The notes under the pieces were generated by a model. It did no database searches and was not told the DNA's origin. It worked only from the letters and a program-made list of their open reading frames with translations. A stretch of DNA of 64,000 nucleotides. It comes from Geomonas oryzae (GTDB lineage: Bacteria; Desulfobacterota; Desulfuromonadia; Geobacterales; Geobacteraceae). Where the stretch lies: contig NZ_RAHW01000002.1 of assembly GCF_004117875.1 (NCBI RefSeq), positions 372,001-436,000 on the forward strand. The letters run 5' to 3'. Shown one piece after another: positions 45,718 to 53,554 of the stretch; position 1 is the first letter of the stretch; every line of letters starts with the position of its first letter. The position numbers were made by a program, and so were the translations under genes.

Positions 45718-45942
45718 ATGCCCGCAATGATTCGCGATCAAAAGGGGTTTACGCTCTTCGAGCTCATCGCCGTCATGCTCATCATAGGCGTTTTGGCCAC
45801 GCTCGCCATCCCGCAGATGACCGCCTACCGGGAAAAGGCCTTCAACAGCGCCTCGGCGAGCGATTTGAAGAACCTCAAGGTCGGCATGGAGAGCTACGTT
45901 TTGGAAAACCAGGAATACCCTGCCGTAGTGGCATACCGGTAG
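45718..45942 (+). CDS. Short type IV pilin, PilA-N (e-pilin) like
   Basis: 74 residues with a short leader cut after Gly10 (QKG|FTLFELIAV), Phe1 and Glu5 of the mature protein in place. The mature chain is only 64 residues, nearly the same as the 61 of the Geobacter sulfurreducens conductive pilin PilA, and the pattern AIPQMTAYREKAFNSASASD then LKNLKVGMESY, NQEYP follows PilA closely. Aromatic residues at mature positions 1, 27, 32, 50 and 57 occupy comparable places. The ATG at 45718 lies behind GGGAGGGG. A PilA-C-like gene follows 21 bases later. No pilin machinery genes are present in the window, so it is a stand-alone pilin locus. Confidence 0.88.
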   Translation: MPAMIRDQKGFTLFELIAVMLIIGVLATLAIPQMTAYREKAFNSASASDLKNLKVGMESYVLENQEYPAVVAYR

Positions 45943-45963
45943 GCCCGGGGAAAGGAGTGTGAG

Positions 45964-46332
45964 ATGAAAAAGAGCATTGCCGTGATCTTTATGCTGTTCC
46001 CGTTCACAGCGGCGTACTGCGGCACCATGGGGAACAGCGATTTCAACAGAACCGGACTGACGCTCTACGGCGGCAGGGAAGGATCCACCGCGGACGTTGC
46101 CCTGCTGAAAAACTCGACCGGGGTGAAGCCGAGCATCAATACCACCAATGCAGGTTACGCGGCTATCATGCAGCACCAAAACGGTTCGCGTGCCTTCGGC
46201 ATCGCATCAGACATCCAGACGGTTTACGCGAAGACGGTCGCGAAAGGGGTCTACGAGAAAGACCCTACTACGGCGGACGGTACTTTTTTCACCACCGGTT
46301 GTGCGTGGTCCGCAGACTGCAACCTGAAATAG
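45964..46332 (+). CDS. PilA-C / Spc-like small exported protein
   Basis: 122 residues with a signal peptide (IAVIFMLFPFTAAYCG). The mature protein contains FNRTGLTLYGG, then NTTNAGYAAIMQHQNGSRAFG and ends near TTGCAWSADCNLK. In Geobacter sulfurreducens the gene directly behind pilA encodes a similarly small protein (Spc, also called PilA-C) that stabilises or pairs with the pilin. The gene order, size and LTLYGG-type segment fit that. It probably assembles with the short pilin encoded just upstream. AAAGGAGTGTGAG precedes the ATG. A strong terminator follows, so the two genes form a complete transcription unit. Confidence 0.78.
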   Translation: MKKSIAVIFMLFPFTAAYCGTMGNSDFNRTGLTLYGGREGSTADVALLKNSTGVKPSINTTNAGYAAIMQHQNGSRAFGIASDIQTVYAKTVAKGVYEKDPTTADGTFFTTGCAWSADCNLK

Positions 46333-46376
46333 CTCACCAACCAGATGCCCCCCCTTGTGGCGGCGGCCGTAAAAAA

Positions 46377-46409
46377 GAAAGGGGGGATGCCGCAGGCATC
46401 CCCCCTTTT
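46377..46409 (+). terminator. Terminator after the pilin pair
   Basis: AAAGGGGGGATGCC / GGCATCCCCCCTTTT with a GCA loop, a 14-bp perfect stem with T run. It can also stop the convergent oxidoreductase transcript. Confidence 0.9.
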
Positions 46410-46431
46410 ATTGCTTCGAACCGAAAGCGGA

Positions 46432-48105
46432 TCAGCGCCCCCTGAACTTGTAGGGCCACGCCATGATGCCGCCATCCATGAACTTCACGTTGGTGAACCC
46501 GGCGGCGTCGAGGATCTTCTGCGCCTCGTACCCCCTGAGGCTTATCTTGCAGAAGGTGACGATCTCCTTGTCCTTTGGGAGCTCCTCCAGCTTCTCGCGC
46601 AGCACGCCGAGAGGGATCAGCTTCGCCCCCTCGATGCCGATCTCGCCATGTTCGGCCGGCGAGCGGACGTCGAGCAGGATGAAATCCTCCTCTTCGTCGA
46701 GCTTGCGCTTCACCTCGCGGGCCGAAATACCGCGCGCGTGCCCGGAGAGCTTGTTCTTCATGATGTCGGCGGCGACGATAAGGTTGTCCATGGCGGCGCC
46801 GTACGGCGGCGCGTAGGCCAGGTCTAGCTGGGAGAGCTGCTCGGCGGTCGCCTTGAAGGTGATGGCGGCAGCAGCCGCGTCGAGGCGCTTGTCAACCGCC
46901 CCTTCGCCAGCCGCCTGCAGACCGAGGATACGGCCGGTGCTGCGGTCGGCAACGAGCTTCAGCATGATCGGCTTCGCCCCGGGGAAGAAGTGGGCCCGGT
47001 CCGGCGCCGGCGAGAGTACCGTTTCCACGTCGAAACCGTTTGCGCGCGCCTCGGTCTCGGTGAGCCCGGTTTTTCCCGCGTTGAAAGTGAAGACCTTCAA
47101 GATGCTGGTCCCGATGACGCCGGCGAAGGTCGCCTCGCCTCCGGCGGCGTTGATGCCGGCGACGCGCCCCTGCTTGTTGGCGGTGCTTCCGAGGGGAACG
47201 AAGACTTTCTTGCCGGTCACGAGGTGGGTCGTCTCGCAGCAGTCGCCGCAGGCGTAGATGTCGGGATCGCTCGTGCGCAGCATCTGGTCGACGGCGATCG
47301 CCCCGGTGGTGCCGATGGCGAGCCCCGCCTCACGGGCCAGCTGTACGTTCGGAGTGGCGCCTGGTGCCAGGACGACCAAATCGGCCTCGATTTCCCGCTC
47401 ACCGACCATGACCTTGGCGACGCTACCTTCGCCTGCGAACCCGGTCACGGCGCACCCGGTGAGCACGGTCACCCCCTGCTGTTTCACGTGTTTTTCCACC
47501 GACGCGGCGACCTCGGCATCGAGCACACCAGGGAGCAACTGGTCACGCATCTCCACGAGGGTCACCTGCATCCCCTTTTGCCGCAACGCCTCGGCGGTCT
47601 CAAGGCCGATGAGCCCCCCACCGACGATGCAGGCAGCACGGCAGGAAAGAGCGCTTTCTTTCAGGAGTTCGGCGTCCTCGATGGACTTAACGGTGAGGAT
47701 GTTCTTCAGGCCGACGTTTTCGATCTTGGGGACGAAAGGAGAACTGCCTGTAGCGAGGATCAGCTTGTCGTAGGGAAGCGATGTCTCGGCTCCGGCGCCC
47801 TCGCGCAGCCGTATCACCTTCGCTTCGCGGTCTATGCCGGTCACCTCGGTGTTGGTCTTGACCGACACCCCCTTCACCTTCTTGAAGAAGTTGGCGTCAC
47901 GCACCACGCCGACCGGGGTGCTCATGAGTTCCTTCACGTCGGGAACCGTATCGGATACGTAATAAGGGATGCCGCAAGCGCCATAAGATATGAAGCTGCC
48001 GCGGTCGATCACGGTGATCTCCGCCCTCGGGTTGATCCTTCTGGCCTTTGCAGCCGCCTTGGCGCCGGCTGCGTTGGCGCCGACCACGACGATTCTCCTC
48101 TTCAT
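46432..48105 (-). CDS. FAD/NAD(P)-dependent disulfide reductase with C-terminal rhodanese (CoADR/Npsr type)
   Basis: 557 residues. The N-terminal FAD motif is VVVGANAAGAKAA, the single active-site cysteine is Cys44 (SYGACGIPYY), and the second dinucleotide motif is CIVGGGLIGLETAEAL. DIYACGDC is the C-terminal FAD contact. A rhodanese domain (about residues 465-555) follows with active Cys519 (VTFCKISLRGYEA). This architecture is that of CoA-disulfide reductase-rhodanese fusions and NADH-dependent persulfide reductases, which act on CoA or other persulfides in sulfur metabolism. AAGGAGAAG precedes the ATG. It is probably cotranscribed with the small membrane gene upstream (gap 95 bases). Confidence 0.94.
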   Translation of the reverse strand: MKRRIVVVGANAAGAKAAAKARRINPRAEITVIDRGSFISYGACGIPYYVSDTVPDVKELMSTPVGVVRDANFFKKVKGVSVKTNTEVTGIDREAKVIRLREGAGAETSLPYDKLILATGSSPFVPKIENVGLKNILTVKSIEDAELLKESALSCRAACIVGGGLIGLETAEALRQKGMQVTLVEMRDQLLPGVLDAEVAASVEKHVKQQGVTVLTGCAVTGFAGEGSVAKVMVGEREIEADLVVLAPGATPNVQLAREAGLAIGTTGAIAVDQMLRTSDPDIYACGDCCETTHLVTGKKVFVPLGSTANKQGRVAGINAAGGEATFAGVIGTSILKVFTFNAGKTGLTETEARANGFDVETVLSPAPDRAHFFPGAKPIMLKLVADRSTGRILGLQAAGEGAVDKRLDAAAAAITFKATAEQLSQLDLAYAPPYGAAMDNLIVAADIMKNKLSGHARGISAREVKRKLDEEEDFILLDVRSPAEHGEIGIEGAKLIPLGVLREKLEELPKDKEIVTFCKISLRGYEAQKILDAAGFTNVKFMDGGIMAWPYKFRGR

Positions 48106-48200
48106 CCACTTCTCCTTCTTTTACGACAATTCCAGGCCCGGCGATGGAACCGGACAAATCAACTACAGTCTGATGCTTTATGCGTTAGGTCGTAGCACCG

Positions 48201-48431
48201 CTAAGACGCGCCCCTTTTTCCCTTCAGGTCGATGACGATGCGCGCGAGCAGCAACGCAAACGGCCACGTATGCCAGAACAGGTCGAAAACATCCAGCGGC
48301 CTCGACAAGGTCCCTGCAAGAAGCATCCTCACCTTGCCGACCAGGTGCGGCTCCGGATAAAAGGGGGCAAAGCCGAGCAGCAACGCGACGGGAATAAGGG
48401 TTCCATAGCCGGGAAGACGCATTTTACGCAC
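48201..48431 (-). CDS. Small membrane protein (often annotated 'RND transporter')
   Basis: 76 residues from a GTG at 48431, seven bases after GGAGG. An ATG at 48422 is the alternative. Two hydrophobic parts (LIPVALLLGFAPFYP and FWHTWPFALLLARIVIDL) flank the motif PEPHLVGKVRMLLAGTL. I recall this PEPHL-containing family as short proteins often automatically labelled 'RND transporter' in Geobacter and other Proteobacteria, but no function is established. It reads toward the persulfide-reductase-like gene. Confidence 0.72.
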   Translation of the reverse strand: MRKMRLPGYGTLIPVALLLGFAPFYPEPHLVGKVRMLLAGTLSRPLDVFDLFWHTWPFALLLARIVIDLKGKRGAS

Positions 48432-48632
48432 CCAAAATCCTCCGGTAAGAGACGGCCACCGTCCGCGGCGCCAGCCATTTTACCCGTTGTTTTGCCAACT
48501 CTCCTAGTGGAAATTGCACAATATACATTCGGTTTTCCTCATGTCAACAGATATTTACGGCACCCCCCTCCAAAATGCGCCGTATACGCTCCAGCGTTCG
48601 GCGGCCCCAGGAGACGTTGCCCCGGATATGCG

Positions 48633-48659
48633 AAAAAGGGAGGCCGAAGCCTCCCTTTT
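48633..48659 (-). terminator. Terminator after the FmdB-like gene
   Basis: AAAAGGGAGGC / GCCTCCCTTTT with a CGAA tetraloop. It lies just past the end of the minus-strand zinc-ribbon gene, and its T run on that strand fits termination there. Confidence 0.85.
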
Positions 48660-48703
48660 CCTTTGCAAATCGTCGCACCGACCGGCGCGATGCATCAGAA
48701 CCT

Positions 48704-48880
48704 TCAGCCGCCGCTGAAACACTTGTTGTCCGAGCTCCCGGATGCGGCGAAGACGGACAACGCCTTTTTCACGTCACCGGACCCGCAGGCGGGGCAGTTT
48801 TTCTCCTCGACGGCGCTCCCTTTTTCCAGTTTCTCGAACTTCTGACCGCACGCGTTGCAGACGTACTCAAAGATAGGCAT
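48704..48880 (-). CDS. FmdB-family zinc ribbon protein
   Basis: 58 residues. It starts MPIFEYVCNACGQKFEKL, the FmdB (putative regulatory protein) N-terminal pattern, and pairs Cys8/Cys11 with CPAC further on to form a zinc ribbon. A Ser/Gly-rich tail (SGSSDNKCFSGG) ends it. FmdB family proteins are small, cytoplasmic and of uncertain function, originally named from formamidase operons. AGAAGGAGCG precedes the ATG. The start region before it contains the dyad-like TTCGAAAGTTTGAA. It is a single-gene unit. Confidence 0.85.
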   Translation of the reverse strand: MPIFEYVCNACGQKFEKLEKGSAVEEKNCPACGSGDVKKALSVFAASGSSDNKCFSGG

Positions 48881-49098
48881 TTGCTCACGCTCCTTCTGTA
48901 TACATTCAAACTTTCGAATATATTATATCCAGGGTAAGCAGGTGTCAAGGGTGATCTTACGAGGTCAGGCGCCGGCAGTCTCTCCAGGTATCGCCCATCG
49001 GCACGGTCGCCCCCCTCCGCTGCGCTCTCGTGGCGGCGCATGCGTGCGCAAGCAAAGGCTAGTACAAAACATTATTTTAGCTATGAGATTAATTTTAG

Positions 49099-49126
49099 TT
49101 GACCCAATCATTAAAAATGCTAGCAT
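49099..49126 (+). promoter_or_regulatory. Sigma-70-type promoter of the chemotaxis operon
   Basis: TTGACC, a 16-base spacer and TAGCAT precede cheR by about 120 bases. The rest of 48881-49247 has no gene. It is AT-rich at 49060-49160. Confidence 0.55.
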
Positions 49127-49247
49127 GGCCGATATTGCAAGGAATCGTGTCACGATAGAACGTTTTATTTCAATGTAATACAGTCACACTACACCCGAAG
49201 AGTAAGCTATCGCCAAAACCTAAAGCAGCAGAAAGAGGACCAGCCAC

Positions 49248-51188
49248 TTGTCTTTGCAAATCCTCGTCATAAGCGATAACGATTCGTTCGCTGCTTATCT
49301 CTGCGGCCTGCTTCAGAGTGCGGGTCACACCCCACTCCCCGTCTGTCCTGCAGAAGAAGCGTTTCCGGCGGTCAGAAGACGGAAACCCGATCTGATCATC
49401 CTTGCGGTGGAGGCCTCAAGCGTCCCCTCGCTCGCGGTGGAACACAGGGTCCAGACCCCGCAAGGGCCGCGCTCGGTCCCGGTCATCGTCATATCAGACT
49501 GCCTGAGGCTCGAGGCGGAACTGCTCCAGGTGTTCGACTTCATCCCGACGCCGGTGGACGAGAAGCGCCTGTTCGACGACCTGGCCCTTGTCGCACTCAG
49601 AAAGTCCGGGCCCCAACAAGAGGAAGAACTTTCCTCCCGTCTGGCCTGCGCCTTCTCAAGACACATACTGAAGCATACCGGGCTGCACTTCGAGGCGCGC
49701 AACCAGGCGGCCCTGGCGCGCGGGCTGCGCAAGCGCATGGCGGCACTGCGCATGTGGAGCTTCGAAGAATACCTGCAGTACCTGAAGCTGCACGGCGAGG
49801 ACCGTCACGAGCTCCAGCGGCTCCTGCAGTTTCTGACCGTGGGCGAGACGTACTTCTTCCGTTACCCGGCCCATTTCGATGTCTTGAGGGAGCGTCTCGC
49901 CCTTTTGAAGGACGCCCCTGCTCCGGTGCGTATCTGGTCGGCCGGTTGCTCCACCGGCGAGGAACCCTACTCCATCGCCATGACCGTGATGGAGGCGCTC
50001 CCCGACTGGAGGGAGCGTGACATTCGGATCATCGCCACCGACATCAACAACCGTTCGCTGAAGCGCGCCCGGGAGGGGGTGTACTCCCCGTGGTCGATGA
50101 GGATCACGAGACCTGATCAGGTGCAGCGCTACTTCAGGCGGGTCGGCGAGAGTTTTCTGATCCGGGACGAGGTGAAGCAGCTCGTGCAGTTCTCGCACCT
50201 GAACCTCTCCGCCCCATGCCACGAGCCGCTTTGCGAGGAGTTGCAGGGACTCGACGCCATCTTCTGTCGCAACGTCCTCATCTATTTCACCACGCAAAGC
50301 GCGGAGCAGATGCTGGAGCGCTTTGCCGACGCTCTTGCCCCCGGGGGGCTCCTCTTCCTCGGGCACTCCGAAACGCTCCTGCAGCATGAAGGGCTCCCCT
50401 TGAGCCTCAGGCGCCAGGAGCGGAGCTTCTATTACGTGAAGGGGGGGCAGCCGCAAAGGGAGCGCCGCGACCCGGGTACACCGCAGCCGGAGTGGGAGCT
50501 GACACCTGAGCAGATGCGGCTTGCCGCGGCCTGGCTTGCTGCGCAGGCGCCGAGCGTAGATACAGGTCCGACAGGTCCGACAGGTCCGACAGATCAGGCC
50601 GGTCTTGCGGTGCAGGCGGGGCAGTCACAGGACCAGCCGACAACCGACTCCGACCTCCCTATTCTCCCCCCAGCTTCCGCCATGCGCGACGACTCGGACC
50701 TCTGCCGCCAGGCCCGCGAGCTTTTCGACCGGGAGGAGTTCGAAGCCGCCCTGGCGCTACTTGAGCAGCTGCCTCAAGAGAAGCCGGAGTACGCCGAGGC
50801 GCTTGTTCTCACCGGGTTCATCCTTGCCGGCAAGGGAGAGCTTCCCCGTGCCATGGATAGCTGCGAGCGCGCCCTGAAGCTCAACGACCTCCTGGCGGAG
50901 GCGTACTTTCTCAAGGGGGTGCTCCTGGACGCCGAGGACCGTCTTGCCGAGGCTGCCGCCGAGTACCGAAAGGCGCTTCTTCTGGACCATGACTTCATCA
51001 TGCCGCGCTACCACATGGGGCGGCTGCACCTGCGCCAAGGACGCGTGAACGACGCGGCCCGCGAGCTCAGAAACAGCATCAGGATCCTCTCCCGGTTGAG
51101 CGACGACCAGACCATCCCCTTCTCGGGGGGGCTGACCCGGGCGGTCTGCATGGTGCAGCTGCAAAACGAGCTGGCACGGGTGGCGTGA
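49248..51188 (+). CDS. cheR: REC-CheR-TPR protein: chemoreceptor methyltransferase with degenerate receiver
   Basis: 646 residues starting with TTG at 49248 behind AGAGG. Three parts: a receiver-like domain (residues about 3-120) whose phosphoacceptor position is Ala53 (LIILAVEAS) rather than Asp, so it probably cannot be phosphorylated, then the CheR methyltransferase (about 130-395) with the SAM motif VRIWSAGCSTGEEPYSIAM and the FCRNVLIYF segment. A repeat-encoded linker (TGPTGPTGPT) follows, and finally a TPR region (about 480-625, DSCERALKLNDLLAEAYFLK). It methylates glutamates of the chemoreceptor. It is the first gene of the operon. The TPR suggests protein partners. Confidence 0.93.
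   Translation: MSLQILVISDNDSFAAYLCGLLQSAGHTPLPVCPAEEAFPAVRRRKPDLIILAVEASSVPSLAVEHRVQTPQGPRSVPVIVISDCLRLEAELLQVFDFIPTPVDEKRLFDDLALVALRKSGPQQEEELSSRLACAFSRHILKHTGLHFEARNQAALARGLRKRMAALRMWSFEEYLQYLKLHGEDRHELQRLLQFLTVGETYFFRYPAHFDVLRERLALLKDAPAPVRIWSAGCSTGEEPYSIAMTVMEALPDWRERDIRIIATDINNRSLKRAREGVYSPWSMRITRPDQVQRYFRRVGESFLIRDEVKQLVQFSHLNLSAPCHEPLCEELQGLDAIFCRNVLIYFTTQSAEQMLERFADALAPGGLLFLGHSETLLQHEGLPLSLRRQERSFYYVKGGQPQRERRDPGTPQPEWELTPEQMRLAAAWLAAQAPSVDTGPTGPTGPTDQAGLAVQAGQSQDQPTTDSDLPILPPASAMRDDSDLCRQARELFDREEFEAALALLEQLPQEKPEYAEALVLTGFILAGKGELPRAMDSCERALKLNDLLAEAYFLKGVLLDAEDRLAEAAAEYRKALLLDHDFIMPRYHMGRLHLRQGRVNDAARELRNSIRILSRLSDDQTIPFSGGLTRAVCMVQLQNELARVA
50562..50597 (+). repeat. 9-bp in-frame tandem repeat inside cheR linker
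   Basis: Three perfect copies of ACAGGTCCG and one degenerate copy (ACAGATCAG), in frame, giving Thr-Gly-Pro three times. The complement contains GTCGGACCT, one base from the intergenic unit GTCGGACCA at 13282. Confidence 0.85.
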
Positions 51189-51220
51189 CAAACGGCCGCA
51201 AGGCCCCCGCGAGGTAGACG

Positions 51221-51766
51221 ATGGCAACCGGCAACGACAACGGATACGACATCCGCAGCATATTGAACCAGATGCGCGAGGAGTACTGGGAAGCGCTTTC
51301 CGAGGAGGAGAGCGAAGCGAAGCAGATGCTCGAATGCCTCGTTTTCACCCTGGGTGGAGAACGCTACGCCTTCGAGACACACTTCGCCTGCGAGGTGATC
51401 CGCATCCCGAAGCTCATCCGGGTCCCCGCGGTGCAAAGCCTCGTCACCGGGATTTTCAACCTGCGCGGCGACATCACCGCGGCGATCGACATCCGCCCCA
51501 TGCTGGGGCTCGCACAGCCGGAGTTAGGCCCCACCGGGAGGATCCTCGTCGTGCGCGGCGACCTCTTCTCGACCGGCATCCTGGTGGAGGCGGCGCACGG
51601 GGTGCAGCCCCTCGACCTGGAACAGTTCGAGACCGCGACGGCGGGGCTCTCAGCCGAAAGGAAACAGTTCATCCGGGGGCACTTCAACCTCGAGGAGGGG
51701 GCGATCCTGCTCCTCGACATGGAGGCCCTCCTTGCCGCGCCGGAGCTTTTGGTGGGCGAGGCATAA
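51221..51766 (+). CDS. cheW: CheW-type chemotaxis coupling protein
   Basis: 181 residues, CheW domain from about residue 35 (LECLVFTLGGERYAFETHFACEVIRI) with VTGIFNLRGDITAAIDIRPML, the central hallmark. CheW links receptors to the kinase CheA. A charged N-terminal extension (EEYWEALSEEESEAKQ) is additional. GAGG is before the ATG at 51221. It follows cheR by 32 bases and precedes the receptor gene. Confidence 0.94.
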   Translation: MATGNDNGYDIRSILNQMREEYWEALSEEESEAKQMLECLVFTLGGERYAFETHFACEVIRIPKLIRVPAVQSLVTGIFNLRGDITAAIDIRPMLGLAQPELGPTGRILVVRGDLFSTGILVEAAHGVQPLDLEQFETATAGLSAERKQFIRGHFNLEEGAILLLDMEALLAAPELLVGEA

Positions 51767-51817
51767 CCGCACTGGCTCCCTTTGAGGGGCCGATAAAATA
51801 CGAGACCGGGGTTCGAC

Positions 51818-53554
51818 ATGTCCAACAAGCTATCGGTAAAAATCGTCAGCGTGCTCATCATGGTCATGGTGGTCATCATGACCGCCTTCTCGATCTACTT
51901 CGTCCGCTCGCGCCGCGCCAACATGGAGCAGGAGCTTCTCTCCAAGGGACGCATCCTCGCGCAGACCGGCGCGCGCTCCATGGAGCGGATCCTCGAGGAG
52001 GCGGTGGCGAACGGCAACCTCACCATGGAGCAGCTCTTCGACGAGCACTACGTGCCGATACCGAACACCGAGCCGCAGAAGTACCACACCCAGTTCGACC
52101 GGTTCATGGACCAGGCGGTGCAGCCCCTCGAAGACGAGTTCCTGCACGACGACCAGATCGTCTTCGCCGTCCTCACCGACCGAAACGGCTACATCGCTAC
52201 TCACAATTCCAAGTACTCGGTGCCGCTTACCGGTGACCGGGAGAAGGACAAGATCAACAACCGCACCAAGCGTATCTTCAGCGACCCTGTGGGGATTGCG
52301 GCATCCAAGAACCGGGAGCCTTACTTTAAGCAGGTGTACCAGCGCGACACCGGCGAGACCATGTGGGACCTCTCCTCCCCGGTCTTCGTCAGGGGCAAGC
52401 ACTGGGGCTCCTTCCGGATCGGCTTCTCCATGGTGAAGACCGAACAGAAAGGGGCCGAGCTCAGAAACCAGATCGTCGGGAGCATGGCGATCCTGCTCGC
52501 TGTTGCGAGCGTCACCATCCTCCTCGTGGTGAGCCGCGCGGTGCGGCCCCTTTTGCAGCTCACCGAGAAGGCGCACAAGATAACCGGCGGCGACCTGGAC
52601 GAGACCATCCCCGTGGAGAGTAACGATGAGATAGGTGAACTCGCCGAGGCCTTCAACGTGATGACCACGGTCATCGTGCGCGACCTGAAAGACGAGATCG
52701 GCCGCAGCGGCCGCCTGATCGCCTCGGTCAAGGAGGCGGTGATCCAACTCTCCAGCGCCGCCAACGAGATGATGGCGATCAGCGCCCAACAGGCCTCCGG
52801 CTCGACCCAGCAGGCAAGCGCGGTCCAGGAGGTGACCACCACGAGCGAGGAGATCGCCATCACCGCCAAGATGATCACGGCCAACTCGAAGAGCGTGGAG
52901 ACGGTGGCCGAAGACACCACGAAGAACTGCAACGGCGGTCGCGAAGACGTCGTGAACGCCATCGACGGGATGGGACAGGTGCGAAGCCAGGTGCAGAGCA
53001 TCGCGAAGAGCATGCTGGAGCTTGGCGAGAACAGCCAGAAGATCGGCGGCATCGTGGAGATCATCGACGAGATCAGCGACCAGACGAACCTCCTCGCCCT
53101 GAACGCCGCCATCGAGGCGGCGGGTGCCGGCGAGGCGGGCAAGCGCTTCGCCATCGTGGCCCAGGAGGTGAAGCGGTTGGCCGACCGCACCGTCGATGCG
53201 ACGCGCCAGATCAAGGGGCTCATCAGCGAAATCCAGCGCGCCACCAACAACACCATCATGGTGACCGAGGAGGGGACCAAGGCGGTCGACGCCGCTTCGC
53301 ACCTGGTGGACAAGGTGCAGTACTCCTTCGCCACGATCCAGGCGACCGCACAGGAGACGGTGAGGACGGCCAAGGAGATCACCCTCTCCACCCAGCAGCA
53401 GACCTCCGCCTGCGAGCAGATGGCGGAGACCATGAGCGAGGTGCGCGACGTGGCGCAGCAGGTGGCGCTCTCCGCACACGAAACCGAGCGTGCCATCGCC
53501 GAGATCCTGGAACTCGCCCAGAGGCTCAAGGAGATCACCGAGGAAGAGGCCTAG
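51818..53554 (+). CDS. Methyl-accepting chemotaxis protein
   Basis: 578 residues. Helix 1 about residues 9-29, a periplasmic sensor of about 180 residues (PAS/Cache-like with [15 protein letters not shown], then [19 protein letters not shown]), helix 2 about 212-232, a HAMP domain ([20 protein letters not shown]) and a long signalling domain. The hairpin tip is [28 protein letters not shown] split by reading as [20 protein letters not shown] and [15 protein letters not shown]. It senses an unknown extracellular or periplasmic signal and controls CheA through CheW. It directly abuts cheA (stop-start adjoining). Confidence 0.95.
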   Translation: MSNKLSVKIVSVLIMVMVVIMTAFSIYFVRSRRANMEQELLSKGRILAQTGARSMERILEEAVANGNLTMEQLFDEHYVPIPNTEPQKYHTQFDRFMDQAVQPLEDEFLHDDQIVFAVLTDRNGYIATHNSKYSVPLTGDREKDKINNRTKRIFSDPVGIAASKNREPYFKQVYQRDTGETMWDLSSPVFVRGKHWGSFRIGFSMVKTEQKGAELRNQIVGSMAILLAVASVTILLVVSRAVRPLLQLTEKAHKITGGDLDETIPVESNDEIGELAEAFNVMTTVIVRDLKDEIGRSGRLIASVKEAVIQLSSAANEMMAISAQQASGSTQQASAVQEVTTTSEEIAITAKMITANSKSVETVAEDTTKNCNGGREDVVNAIDGMGQVRSQVQSIAKSMLELGENSQKIGGIVEIIDEISDQTNLLALNAAIEAAGAGEAGKRFAIVAQEVKRLADRTVDATRQIKGLISEIQRATNNTIMVTEEGTKAVDAASHLVDKVQYSFATIQATAQETVRTAKEITLSTQQQTSACEQMAETMSEVRDVAQQVALSAHETERAIAEILELAQRLKEITEEEA

